This document shows positions 28,081 through 37,018 of a stretch of DNA of 48,834 nucleotides, in pieces. Made by a program: the position numbers and the translations under genes. This DNA is from an uncultured Clostridia bacterium (GTDB lineage Bacteria; Bacillota; Clostridia; Oscillospirales; Acutalibacteraceae): NCBI GenBank assembly GCA_944412445.1, contig CALYBJ010000018.1, forward strand, positions 1 through 48,834. The letters run 5' to 3'. Every line of letters starts with the position of its first letter. Position 1 is the stretch's first letter. The notes under the pieces are model-generated. The model had not been told where the DNA came from, searched no databases, and saw nothing but the letters and a program-made list of their open reading frames with translations.

Positions 28081-29775
28081 ATGGATGAAAATAAATTAAA
28101 TCCCGAAAATAACTCAGATAATCAGGAAACAGTAAAGGATAATGTTTCCGAAAACACTGAGCCTGAAGCTTCGGATAATATGTCTGCGGAAAACGCGGAA
28201 GAACAAAACACCGGGGAAACAAATGAATATCAGGAATTTTTAGCCCGTTCTTCTTCGGAGGAGCAGACTGAAAACGCTGAAAATTCTGAAATCGCCGAAG
28301 CCGGCGCTGAAATTGCGGAAGCTCAGACCGATTCCGGTGAAGATGAAAAGGGCAAAAAGAAAAGCAGAACCAAAAAAACAAACGCTGTTCTGATAGCTCT
28401 CACCGTTGTGCTTCTGGCTGCAACAGCCTGCATGGTTTGGTTCCTTGCCTCAAATAACAGCTCCAAAATAGACCTTGACAAGGTTGTTTTAAGCGTAAAC
28501 GGAGTTGACAGCACAGCCGGTGAATACATATATATGTACAGCGCCGTTCAGGCTAACTATTATTATTACCAGCTGACAGCGGAGCAGATGCAGCAGATTA
28601 CGGAAGAACAGCTTGCATATATTGACGCTATGTACGCGGAGGCAGTAGAGAAAGGCTATGCCATGACTGATGAGGACCATTCGGAGCTTGACGCACAGAT
28701 GGATTACATACAGAGCTACGCCGAGGCAGAAAGCATGAACGCCGATGAGTACCTTGAAAGCAGCTTCGGAAAAGGCTTTACCGTCCAAAAGCTAAGAGAG
28801 TATAACGAGAAGCAGCAGGTTGCAATGAAGTATTACAACGACATACTTGCCGGCATTGAAAAGGAATACACAGGGGAAAACGCGGATGAAAAGGTAAACG
28901 AGGAGTATGCAGCCAACAAAAAGAACTACGATTTGTCAGACGCCGCATACTGGTATATAGATTCCTCAGAGGATGGAGCTCAGGAAACAGCCGATAAGAT
29001 AGTTGAACAGGCAAATGGCGGAAAATCCTTTGACGAGGCAATTAAAGCCGCCGCAGGAGACAGTGCTTCTTCCTCGAAGAGCCTTAAGGGATATACATAT
29101 TCCACAATAAGCGGCAATTTCTCAGAGGACGCGGCAGACTGGATTTTCGCTCAGGACGACAGCGGAAATTATACAAACGGAAAGGGTACTGCAACATCGA
29201 TTGCGGCTGAAGGGGTTATTTATGTTCTCTATGTAAACAACGCCCCGGCAAGAGATGAATCAGTTACGGTTACCGTTAATTATATAAAGGTATCGGCAGA
29301 CGAAGACGACACTGTTAAATCGGAGGAAGAGCTGATGCTCAGCGCCAAGTCTCAGGCGAACAAGATTTTTGATGAGTATAACTCAGGAACAAAGACGGAA
29401 GCCGCCTTTAAAGAGCTTCTTGTAAAATATGACGACGGTGACAACGAGCTTATATCCGGCGATGTTTTTGAAGACATGAAGAAAGACGGTTCCCATGACA
29501 GCGCTGTTGAGAACTGGGCTTATGACAGCTCAAGAAAGGCCGGGGATACGGCAGTGCTTGAAGGCGACGGATGCTATTACATTGTTTACTTCTCATCAAA
29601 GGCAGATCATCCCGTATGGTATGAAACAATTCTCTCAGCTGTTTACAATAACGCCGTAACCTCATGGCAGGAGGAGTTTGTTAAATCTTACGAAGACAGC
29701 ATAACAAAGGACGAGGAAGCTATTGCCGAGGCTATAGAGTATATAAACAGCATGACAGCTTCCATGGCGTCATAA
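28081..29775 (+). CDS. Membrane-anchored foldase (SurA/PrsA-like), degenerate parvulin domain
   Basis: This 564-residue protein probably assists folding of exported proteins outside the membrane. It has an acidic Glu/Asn-rich cytoplasmic start (1-~92), a KKKSRTKK basic stretch, one membrane helix (about 101-120) that anchors it instead of a lipobox, then a SurA_N-like helical region (about 130-290) and a C-terminal region (about 385-540) resembling a peptidyl-prolyl isomerase. The parvulin RHILV motif, intact in the next gene, reads VNYIKV here, so isomerase activity is doubtful. It shares DDSGNYT and VWYETI-type motifs with the downstream paralogue, and the two probably arose by duplication. 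Confidence 0.78.
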   Translation: MDENKLNPENNSDNQETVKDNVSENTEPEASDNMSAENAEEQNTGETNEYQEFLARSSSEEQTENAENSEIAEAGAEIAEAQTDSGEDEKGKKKSRTKKTNAVLIALTVVLLAATACMVWFLASNNSSKIDLDKVVLSVNGVDSTAGEYIYMYSAVQANYYYYQLTAEQMQQITEEQLAYIDAMYAEAVEKGYAMTDEDHSELDAQMDYIQSYAEAESMNADEYLESSFGKGFTVQKLREYNEKQQVAMKYYNDILAGIEKEYTGENADEKVNEEYAANKKNYDLSDAAYWYIDSSEDGAQETADKIVEQANGGKSFDEAIKAAAGDSASSSKSLKGYTYSTISGNFSEDAADWIFAQDDSGNYTNGKGTATSIAAEGVIYVLYVNNAPARDESVTVTVNYIKVSADEDDTVKSEEELMLSAKSQANKIFDEYNSGTKTEAAFKELLVKYDDGDNELISGDVFEDMKKDGSHDSAVENWAYDSSRKAGDTAVLEGDGCYYIVYFSSKADHPVWYETILSAVYNNAVTSWQEEFVKSYEDSITKDEEAIAEAIEYINSMTASMAS

Positions 29776-29801
29776 GGCTTATATAAAATGTGAAAAATGC
29801 T

Positions 29802-29819
29802 GAGATTTTTTGAAATCTC
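29802..29819 (+). other. Hairpin between the two foldase genes
   Basis: GAGATTT (29802-29808) pairs with AAATCTC (29813-29819). No T-run follows, so termination is uncertain; it may leave partial read-through into the second foldase. Confidence 0.4.
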
Positions 29820-29839
29820 GGAAATATTCAAAAAAACAC

Positions 29840-29868
29840 TTGTATATTTTATCGTAATAATATAAAAT
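29840..29868 (+). promoter_or_regulatory. Candidate promoter of the second foldase gene
   Basis: TTGTAT (29840-29845) and TAAAAT (29863-29868) are spaced by 17 bp, immediately after the intergenic hairpin. Confidence 0.45.
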
Positions 29869-29914
29869 GTACTTTAGGTTTTTACCACAGAACTTGTTGA
29901 AAGGTGTTAGTTTT

Positions 29915-31741
29915 ATGGAAAAGAAAGAAACGGAAGCTCTTGACAGTTATCGTCAGGAGCGCAAGGACAGAATCGCCAAACAGTCAAAGGATTCAAGCAA
30001 AAAATCCAATTCTCACAGCGGCGCAAAAGCGTTCTTCGGAAAATTCTTTAAGGCCGTTGTTTCAATAGTAGTAGTGCTGGCAATATTAGGGGGCGCCCTT
30101 TATTACTTCGGAGTTCCTCAGAGAGTGTTAAAGCCTGTGACAATCGACGGCAAGTCATATTCTGCCGCTGAGCTTACCTGTTATTATATGTTTATGTATA
30201 ATCAGTATGTCTCAATGTCCAACAGCTATGATTCTCAGTACGGAGAAGGCTACGGCAAAATGTTTACCGGCTATGACACAACTCTTTCTCCCGCGGAGCA
30301 GACCACAAAGGACCATGACGGTAATGAGATTACATGGGACGAATATTTCCTTGAGGAAGCCATTGAAAGCATGGCGAATATCAAGAGATATTATGACAAA
30401 GCGGTAGAAGAGGGCATTGAGCTTTCCGAAGAGGATCAGCAGGAGATTCAGGATACTCTTGACGAAGTGCAGGCGACAATAGACAGATTTCAGGACAATC
30501 GTAAAAACTATTCTCTTTCCGGATATCTTACTCAGGTTTACGGCAAGGGCGTTGACGCAAAGCTTTTTGAGAAAATTATAACGGAACAGAAAATGGTAGA
30601 GGTTTATCAGGAAGCAAGGCAGGATGAAATCAAAGCCGGATATTCCGACGATGATATCGCCGCCGTATATAATGAAGATAAAACTGCTTATGATGTTGTC
30701 AACTTCAGATGGTTTACAATTGATGTTGAAGAAACTGCCGAAACAGAATCCGAGTCTGCCACAGGTGAGGAAGAATCTTCATCAGCGGCAGAGAAAGAGC
30801 CTATTGCAGAGGAGCTTGAGGCAAAGGCGTTTATTGATAAAATCGCCGAGGTTCCCAACTACAATGAAAATACCTTTAAGAGCGCCGTTCTTGAAAAGGT
30901 AGGAGAGGACTCCGAGGACTACGAAACATATCAGCAGGATGGTGCAACACTTTTACAGAAGGTAAGCAAGGAAACGGTTGAGACGAACATAAGCGAAGAA
31001 GCCGCAACATGGCTTTACGCTCAGGATGACAACGGAAACTATACAAGACAGGCAGGAGATATGCAGTATTTCCTGAATGAGGACGGAGATGTTGTATATA
31101 TCCTTTACGCAGTAGGAACTCCCTACCGTGATGAAACACTCAAAACTTCCGTAAGACACATTCTTGTTAAATTCCCTGAGGCTTCAACTGAGGACACAAG
31201 CGAGGAGTCTTCCGAGACTGCCGAGGAGACAACAGTATCTGCCGAGGTAAAATCAGAGTGCGAAAGCGAAGCTTCTTCAATTCTTGACGATTACAAGAAC
31301 TATATAGAAGAAAATGAAAGCGGCAAAGCCGATGAGGAGTATTTCGGCGAGCTTGCAAGCAAATTAAGCGACGACACAGGTTCACAGAGCAGCGGCGGTC
31401 TTATTGAGGACATGAATAACGACGGTTCTTATGTTAACGCCTTTGAGGACTGGGCATTTGCCGAGGGCGAATTTGAAGGACAGGACAGACAGCCCGGAAC
31501 CACCGGAATCATTGAAACCGAGTACGGCTACCATATTATGTACTATGTAGGACATCACGACAATGCCACATGGTATGAGACAATTCAGGACAGCCTTGTT
31601 TCCGAGGACTGGGAGGAAGAGCAGACAAAGTTTGACGAGTCCTTCGGCGAAGACGCTATTGTGAGAAAGGCAAGTCTTGAGGCTTGGGTAAAGAACTCCT
31701 GCCTTAAAAAGATTGAACAGCAGCTCAGCTATTCATATTAA
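29915..31741 (+). CDS. Membrane-anchored peptidyl-prolyl isomerase (PrsA/parvulin-like)
   Basis: From ATG 29915 the protein has 608 residues: a charged cytoplasmic start, a membrane helix (about 44-65), a SurA_N-like helical domain and an extracytoplasmic parvulin-type domain. The latter opens with SVRHILVKF (about 409) and contains GGLIEDMNNDGSYVNAFEDWAF and TEYGYHIMYYVGHH, the usual end of a parvulin core. Glu/Ser-rich insertions (SESATGEEESSSAAEKE, and EDTSEESSETAEE within the parvulin domain) are unusual. AAGGTG is 8 bases from ATG 29915. An ATG at 29867 in the same frame lies inside the putative promoter and lacks a ribosome binding site. Confidence 0.82.
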   Translation: MEKKETEALDSYRQERKDRIAKQSKDSSKKSNSHSGAKAFFGKFFKAVVSIVVVLAILGGALYYFGVPQRVLKPVTIDGKSYSAAELTCYYMFMYNQYVSMSNSYDSQYGEGYGKMFTGYDTTLSPAEQTTKDHDGNEITWDEYFLEEAIESMANIKRYYDKAVEEGIELSEEDQQEIQDTLDEVQATIDRFQDNRKNYSLSGYLTQVYGKGVDAKLFEKIITEQKMVEVYQEARQDEIKAGYSDDDIAAVYNEDKTAYDVVNFRWFTIDVEETAETESESATGEEESSSAAEKEPIAEELEAKAFIDKIAEVPNYNENTFKSAVLEKVGEDSEDYETYQQDGATLLQKVSKETVETNISEEAATWLYAQDDNGNYTRQAGDMQYFLNEDGDVVYILYAVGTPYRDETLKTSVRHILVKFPEASTEDTSEESSETAEETTVSAEVKSECESEASSILDDYKNYIEENESGKADEEYFGELASKLSDDTGSQSSGGLIEDMNNDGSYVNAFEDWAFAEGEFEGQDRQPGTTGIIETEYGYHIMYYVGHHDNATWYETIQDSLVSEDWEEEQTKFDESFGEDAIVRKASLEAWVKNSCLKKIEQQLSYSY

Positions 31742-31760
31742 TTAAATATACAAAAAATCA

Positions 31761-31790
31761 TCCGCCGTAATTTTACGGCGGACTTTTTTT
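31761..31790. terminator. Bidirectional terminator between the foldase gene and the Cys-rich peptide gene
   Basis: TCCGCCGTAA (31761-31770) and TTACGGCGGA (31773-31782) form a strong stem. On the plus strand it is followed by CTTTTTTT; on the minus strand it is followed by TGATTTTTTG. It can serve both convergent genes. Confidence 0.85.
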
Positions 31791-31826
31791 ATTTACGAGG
31801 ATTTAACATTCCGTTTTTATGCTTTA

Positions 31827-31952
31827 TCAGCAGCCGCAGCCGCAGCCGTTGTTTGTGCGCTGGCATCCGAATCCGCAGTCGTTATCACTGCCGAAAAGAA
31901 GGATTACAACGATGATGATAAGCCATATATTGCTATTGCAAAAAAGGTTCAT
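31827..31952 (-). CDS. Small Cys/Gly-rich membrane peptide
   Basis: This 41-residue peptide has a short polar start, one hydrophobic helix (IWLIIIVVILLFG, about 9-21) and a Cys/Gly-rich tail with six Cys in the last 17 residues, ending GCGCGC. Similar high-cysteine or YjcZ-like small proteins occur in spore-forming Firmicutes, some in spore coats, but the family is not certain. A perfect AGGAGG (plus-strand CCTCCT, 31960-31965) lies 7 bases from ATG 31952, strong support that it is expressed. A longer frame upstream to 32009 lacks such a site. Confidence 0.68.
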   Translation of the reverse strand: MNLFCNSNIWLIIIVVILLFGSDNDCGFGCQRTNNGCGCGC

Positions 31953-32060
31953 TTCCTGACCTCCTCTCTTTAAGTGGTTACACTGCATAATATGCCGGGC
32001 AGGGGACAAGTGTTACAGTTAAAGAAAGAAAAAACCGAGGATGTTTTACTCAGTCAGACA

Positions 32061-32090
32061 TGATAAAAGACCGTCCGAAGACGGTCTTAT
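32061..32090 (-). terminator. Terminator after ptsI
   Basis: AAGACCGTC (32067-32075) and GACGGTCTT (32080-32088) form a perfect stem with a four-base loop. In the minus direction the stem runs into TTTTATCA. It lies 19 bases beyond the ptsI stop. Confidence 0.7.
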
Positions 32091-32106
32091 TAATATTTCT
32101 TTTTTA

Positions 32107-33822
32107 TTAGCGGCTTTTAACAGCCGATTCAAGGTATCCTTCAATTCCCGTGGCTGTGGAAAGGCTCATGGCTTCCTTTGTAACCTTTAAAGCCTCTGCC
32201 TTGCGCCACTTGTGAATTTCCGCTCTCGTTGCAAGAACTCTTGAGGAGCTTACGGAAAATTCATCCAATCCCCATGTCATAAGAAGAGGTATAAGCTTCG
32301 GGTCTGCCGCCGCTTCTCCGCACATTCCAACGGGAATACGGGCTTCCTTTGCCGCCGTTATAATGCTTCTTATTGAACGGAGCACAGCAGGGCTGAATAC
32401 TGTATAAAGCTTTTCAACCTTGGGATTTCCTCTGTCAACAGCCATTGTGTACTGAGTTAAATCGTTTGTGCCGATTGAGAAAAAGTCGCTTTCGCCTGCA
32501 AGTATGTCGGCTGTAAGCGCAGCCGCCGGCGTTTCTACCATAATCCCCAGCTTTATGCCGTCAAAATAGGGAACTCCCTCTTTTTTAAGCTCGCCCTTGC
32601 ATTTTTCAAGGAGAGCTCTCGCCTGTCGTATCTCTTCAACGGAGGTTACCAGAGGCAGCATGATTTTAATGTTTTCATGCTCCGCAGCCGCTCTTAATAA
32701 TGCTCTCAGCTGAATTTTAAAAAGCTCCGGTCTGTCAAGACAGTAGCGTATGGCTCTGTGGCCCAAAAAGGGATTTTCTTCTTTTTCCATTCCCAGATAG
32801 CTTACAGCCTTGTCGCCCCCTACATCAAGGGTTCTGATAATTATTTCCTTTTCCGGCATTGCGTCAGATACCGCCTTGTATACCTCGTACTGCTCTGTTT
32901 CCGAGGGAACCCCCGTACGGTCCATATAGAGAAATTCTGTTCTGAAAAGACCTATTCCCTCGGCTCCGGATGCAGCCGCCGCCTTTGCTTCTTCGGCGGA
33001 GCCTATGTTGGCGTAAAGGTTGAAAATGCTGCCCTCTGCGTCAACTGTGGGCTTGTTTTTATATATTGCAAGCAGTGATTTCTCCTTAAGGAATAGCTCC
33101 TGCTTTTTAATATATTCTCCCAGTGTTCTCTCGTCGGGATTTACGAAAACAGTACCCTCTTTGCCGTCGGTTATAAGACTGTCGCCGTCCTTTATCTGCT
33201 CCGAGGCGCCGTGAACGCTTAATACTGCCGGCACCTCCATGGCTCTGGCAAGTATAGCCGAATGACTTGTTATGCCCCCTGTTTCCGTAATTATTCCCGC
33301 AACATTTTCTTTTTTCAGACCTACGGTCATTGATGGAGTCAGCTCCTTGGCAATAAGCACCGTTCCCACGGGAAGCTCGCTTATATCAACCTCCGAAACT
33401 CCCAGAAGTATTGACAGCATTCTGTTTTTTATGTCCTTTACATCCGCTGCACGCTGACGCATCATTTCATTGTCAACTCCGGCAAACATCTGCGCGTACA
33501 TTCCGCACACCTGATCCACTGCCGCCTCGGCGCACAGACCGCTGTCAATGGCGTCGTTAATCTGCTCCGTCATGAAAGGGTCGCTGAGCATCATAATCTG
33601 CCCCGTAAGTATCTCCGACTCCTTCTGACCCACCTGCTTTTTTATATGTTCAGCCATACGGGAGGTTTTTTCGCTGAATTTTTTCGACGCCTTTTTAAGT
33701 CTTTCTTTTTCCGCATCTCTGCCTCCGTACTTTACGGAGGAATAATCAAGATTTTGTTCCCGTATGCAGACGGCTTTGCCTATTCCTATGCCCTCTGAGG
33801 CGCCGATACCGTGTAAAATCAT
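32107..33822 (-). CDS. ptsI: PTS Enzyme I (phosphoenolpyruvate-protein phosphotransferase)
   Basis: EI autophosphorylates from PEP and passes the phosphate to HPr. The 571-residue protein has the complete family layout: the HPr-binding helical domain, the phospho-His loop GGITSHSAILAR with His187, the PEP-binding barrel (GIGLFRTEFLYMDR, near 287-300; FFSIGTNDLTQYTMAVDR, near 445-462) and the catalytic Cys in VGMCGEAA near 500. It is the last gene of the fructose operon; AAAAGGAGG precedes its ATG and the gap to ptsH is 29 bases. No second EI is seen in the window. Confidence 0.97.
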   Translation of the reverse strand: MILHGIGASEGIGIGKAVCIREQNLDYSSVKYGGRDAEKERLKKASKKFSEKTSRMAEHIKKQVGQKESEILTGQIMMLSDPFMTEQINDAIDSGLCAEAAVDQVCGMYAQMFAGVDNEMMRQRAADVKDIKNRMLSILLGVSEVDISELPVGTVLIAKELTPSMTVGLKKENVAGIITETGGITSHSAILARAMEVPAVLSVHGASEQIKDGDSLITDGKEGTVFVNPDERTLGEYIKKQELFLKEKSLLAIYKNKPTVDAEGSIFNLYANIGSAEEAKAAAASGAEGIGLFRTEFLYMDRTGVPSETEQYEVYKAVSDAMPEKEIIIRTLDVGGDKAVSYLGMEKEENPFLGHRAIRYCLDRPELFKIQLRALLRAAAEHENIKIMLPLVTSVEEIRQARALLEKCKGELKKEGVPYFDGIKLGIMVETPAAALTADILAGESDFFSIGTNDLTQYTMAVDRGNPKVEKLYTVFSPAVLRSIRSIITAAKEARIPVGMCGEAAADPKLIPLLMTWGLDEFSVSSSRVLATRAEIHKWRKAEALKVTKEAMSLSTATGIEGYLESAVKSR

Positions 33823-33851
33823 AAGTTTTTCCTCCTTTTCAGGGTAGGGCG

Positions 33852-34115
33852 TTATTCGCCGAACCCTGATTCAACAAGCTCCACAGCAGCCTTTAAAGCT
33901 TCCTCCTCCTGCTCGCCGCTGCACTGAATTTCGATTTCGCTGTCCTTTTTTATGCAGGCTGCCATAAGAAACATTATGCTTTTTCCGTTGATTGTTTTAT
34001 CTCCGAAAATAACGGTGACATCGCATTTAAAGGGCGTCATTGTGTTTACGAATAACTGAGCCGGGCGCATATGAAGTCCCTGTTCGTTTGCAACTTTAAC
34101 TTTTGCCGATACCAT
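33852..34115 (-). CDS. ptsH: Phosphocarrier protein HPr
   Basis: HPr carries phosphate from EI to the sugar-specific IIA domain. The 87-residue protein has the active-site loop GLHMRPA with His15 and Arg17, and a regulatory Ser46 in NGKSIMFLMAA. In Firmicutes HPr kinase phosphorylates Ser46 for catabolite repression; no HPr kinase gene is in this window. Placement of ptsH-ptsI at the end of the fructose operon ties general PTS capacity to fructose supply. It was kept separate from fruA, with no FPr-type fusion. Confidence 0.96.
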   Translation of the reverse strand: MVSAKVKVANEQGLHMRPAQLFVNTMTPFKCDVTVIFGDKTINGKSIMFLMAACIKKDSEIEIQCSGEQEEEALKAAVELVESGFGE

Positions 34116-34151
34116 AAAACTGCTTCCTTTCTGTAAAGCGTATTTTTTTAT

Positions 34152-36077
34152 TTATTTCTCTGTTTTAACTTTCTTTTTTAATATTCCCAGAAGAAGCATA
34201 CCTACTACGGAGCCTACTGCCAATGCTATAAAATAGCCGCCTACGTTAGTCATAACCGGGAATACGAAGATGCCGCCGTGAGGTGCGGGAAGAGCGCAGC
34301 GGAAAGCCATTGACAAGGCTCCGGCAACTCCCGAACCTATCATGCAGGACGGAATAACTCTTAAAGGATCGCTTGCGGCAAAGGGAATTGCGCCCTCAGT
34401 AATGAAGCAAAGTCCCATAATGTAGTTTACTACGCCTGATTTACGCTCGTCGGGTGTGAATTTGTTTTTAAAGAATGTGGTTGCAAGGGCGATTGCTATG
34501 GGAGGAACCATGCCGCCTATCATAACGGCTGCCATAATATCGGAGCCCTGACCTGCCGCCATGGTCGCAAGAGTAGATGTGCCGAAAACATAAGCCGCTT
34601 TGTTGAAGGGGCCGCCCATGTCGATTGCCATCATGCCCGCAAGAACAATGCCCAAAACGATTTTACTGCTTTCGCCCATAGCCTCAAGACCTGAGTAAAG
34701 AGCGGTGTTGATAGCGCCTACAACCGGGTTTACAAGGCACATAAACAGACCTATTATGAGAAGTCCGACAACAGGATAAATGAGAATCGGCTTTAAGCCC
34801 TCTAAAGCTTTAGGAAGCTTGTCGCAGATTTTTCTCATGCCGAGCATAAGGTATCCGGAAGCGAAGCCGGCAATAAGAGCGCCCAGGAAGCCTGCGGGAA
34901 CGGCCGTGCCGCCGGGTGATGCGAAGGTTGCGCCGGATACTGCAAGCGCGCCGCCTGCGAAGCCTACCATAAGAGCGGGACGGTCGGCGATTGCCATTGC
35001 GATAAAGCCCGAAAGTATGGGAAGCATGAAGTTAAACGCCGTGTTGCCTATATTTTTGAACCATGCGGCAACGGGAGTGTTTGTACCGAAGTTTGAATAG
35101 TCTATTGAAGCGTCGTCAAGAAGGAATGCTATCGCTATAAGAATACCGCCGCCGATAACAAAGGGAAGCATGTGGCTGACGCCGTTCATAAGCTGTTTGT
35201 AAAGCTTTCTTCCGAAGCTTTCGCTGATTTGAGTTTCAGCGGTTTCGCCGGTGTGATGATACACAGGCGCTTTCGGAGCTTTTAGTATAAGCTCTTCCGG
35301 CTTGTGTATGCCGTCGGATACCGGCACTCTTAAAACAGGCTTGCCGCCGAATCTTGCAAGGTCAACATCCTTGTCCGCTGCGATTATTATGCCGTCGCAG
35401 TTTTCAATGTCCTCTTTTGTCAAAACATTTTTCGCTCCTCCCGAGCCCTGAGTTTCGACTTTTACATTTATATTTAATTCTCTTCCTTTTTTCTCTAAAG
35501 CCTCAGCCGCCATATAAGTATGGGCTATTCCCGTGGGACAGGCTGTTACCGCTAAAACCGAGCGGATTTTCTTTTCCGGAGCCGCTGTCTTCGGCTCTTC
35601 TTTTTTCTCTTCACCGCCGTATTTTTCGGTTTCGTATCTGTCGATTATCTTCATAAAGGCTTCGGCGTCTTTAGCTTCTCTCAGCTCCTTTACGAAATCG
35701 GGATTCATAAGCAGAACCATAAGATGTGATAAAATTTCAAGGTGCAGATCTCCGTCAAGAGGCGCCGCTATCATGAAAAATAAATCAGAGGGCTTGCCGT
35801 CCATGGCGTTATAGTCAACGCCTTCTTTTAATGTGCACGCCGCAAGTCCCGGAGCCTTTACACAGCCGCTTTTTGCATGGGGAACTGCTATTCCCGCTTC
35901 AATGGCTGTGCTTCCCTGGGCTTCTCTTGCGATAATTGCTTCCGTATAAGCCTTTTTATCTGTTAATATTCCGTTTTTGCTCTGCAAATCAACAAGCTTG
36001 CCGATTATATCGTTTTTGTCTGCCGCCGTTATATTAAGGGCGATTTTTTCTTTGTTCAGTAAATCAACTATACGCAT
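34152..36077 (-). CDS. fruA: PTS fructose-specific transporter IIABC
   Basis: This protein imports fructose and phosphorylates it to fructose 1-phosphate. The 641-residue protein is a IIA-IIB-IIC fusion: IIA (1-~150) with phospho-His67 in AVPHAKS, a charged Glu/Lys linker (about 150-170), IIB (about 171-275) with phospho-Cys180 in TACPTGIAHTYMAA, and a IIC channel with eight or more helices (about 300-641), including GGPFNKAAYVFGT. AAGGAG precedes the ATG. The kinase for its product is the gene immediately upstream in the operon. Confidence 0.96.
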   Translation of the reverse strand: MRIVDLLNKEKIALNITAADKNDIIGKLVDLQSKNGILTDKKAYTEAIIAREAQGSTAIEAGIAVPHAKSGCVKAPGLAACTLKEGVDYNAMDGKPSDLFFMIAAPLDGDLHLEILSHLMVLLMNPDFVKELREAKDAEAFMKIIDRYETEKYGGEEKKEEPKTAAPEKKIRSVLAVTACPTGIAHTYMAAEALEKKGRELNINVKVETQGSGGAKNVLTKEDIENCDGIIIAADKDVDLARFGGKPVLRVPVSDGIHKPEELILKAPKAPVYHHTGETAETQISESFGRKLYKQLMNGVSHMLPFVIGGGILIAIAFLLDDASIDYSNFGTNTPVAAWFKNIGNTAFNFMLPILSGFIAMAIADRPALMVGFAGGALAVSGATFASPGGTAVPAGFLGALIAGFASGYLMLGMRKICDKLPKALEGLKPILIYPVVGLLIIGLFMCLVNPVVGAINTALYSGLEAMGESSKIVLGIVLAGMMAIDMGGPFNKAAYVFGTSTLATMAAGQGSDIMAAVMIGGMVPPIAIALATTFFKNKFTPDERKSGVVNYIMGLCFITEGAIPFAASDPLRVIPSCMIGSGVAGALSMAFRCALPAPHGGIFVFPVMTNVGGYFIALAVGSVVGMLLLGILKKKVKTEK

Positions 36078-36115
36078 GATATAAACTCCTTTCCGTTTAT
36101 ATAAAGTTTTTGCTT

Positions 36116-37018
36116 TTAAAATTTATCTAAAAGAGCATGTACCTGCTCTTTTGCTGCCAGACCGTCGGAAAAAGCCGTGGCGGAGCCTGCCGCCGTTCCA
36201 AGCCTTTGAGCGTAGCCGAAGTCTCCCGTCTGAAGCCAGCCGGCAATAAAGCCCGCTACCATGGAATCTCCCGCTCCTACTGAATTTTTAACCGTGCCTT
36301 TGGGAACGCCCAGCCTGTGACACTCTCCGTTTTCGTCAAGAAGCAGCGAGCCGTCTCCCGCCATTGATACAAGCACATTTTCAGCTCCCATTTCCTGAAG
36401 CTTTTTTGCTTTATCAAGTATTTCTTCGTCCGTTTTAAGCTCTTCTCCGAAGATTTCTCCCAGCTCTATGCTGTTGGGCTTTATTAAAAACGGATGATAG
36501 GGAAGCGCGCTGCACAGCAGGTCCTTTGTGGAATCAACTACAAATTTCGTGCCTCTGCTCTGGAGCTGTGCAAGTATATTTTTGTAAACATCATGGGAAA
36601 GGGTAGAGGGCACCGAGCCTGAAATTATCAGTATGTCTTCCCCTGTAAGCCTGCCGAGCTTTTCTCTTAACAAACTTAATGCTTCTTCCGTTATAACAGG
36701 TCCCTGACCGTTTATCTCCGTTTCCTCAGCCGATTTTATTTTTACATTTATTCTTGTAAGCCCCTGTGAAAGCCATATAAAATCAGTGGCAAGCCCTGTG
36801 CTTTTAAGACCTTCTTCAAGCGCTTTTCCCGTAAAGCCTGCCAGAAATCCCAGCGCCGTGCTTGGAATCCCCAGATTTTTAAGCACTGCCGATACGTTTA
36901 TACCCTTGCCCCCGTACTGTATTTCCTCCCTTGTTGTTCTGTTTACCGCTTCTCTTTTAAAATTCTCAACATGAACCACATAGTCAAGGGCAGGGTTAAA
37001 GGTTACAGTATAAATCAT
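36116..37018 (-). CDS. fruK: 1-Phosphofructokinase
   Basis: This enzyme phosphorylates fructose 1-phosphate to fructose 1,6-bisphosphate. The 300-residue PfkB/ribokinase-family protein has the N-terminal TVNPALD-type motif (TFNPALDYVV), GGKGINVSAVLKNLG (about 37-51) and the signature GAGDSMVAGFIAGWL (about 249-263) with the catalytic Asp. Its start overlaps the stop of the DeoR regulator by four bases (ATGA), and fruA lies 38 bases downstream, which excludes tagatose- or ribokinase-specific roles as first guess. Confidence 0.94.
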   Translation of the reverse strand: MIYTVTFNPALDYVVHVENFKREAVNRTTREEIQYGGKGINVSAVLKNLGIPSTALGFLAGFTGKALEEGLKSTGLATDFIWLSQGLTRINVKIKSAEETEINGQGPVITEEALSLLREKLGRLTGEDILIISGSVPSTLSHDVYKNILAQLQSRGTKFVVDSTKDLLCSALPYHPFLIKPNSIELGEIFGEELKTDEEILDKAKKLQEMGAENVLVSMAGDGSLLLDENGECHRLGVPKGTVKNSVGAGDSMVAGFIAGWLQTGDFGYAQRLGTAAGSATAFSDGLAAKEQVHALLDKF

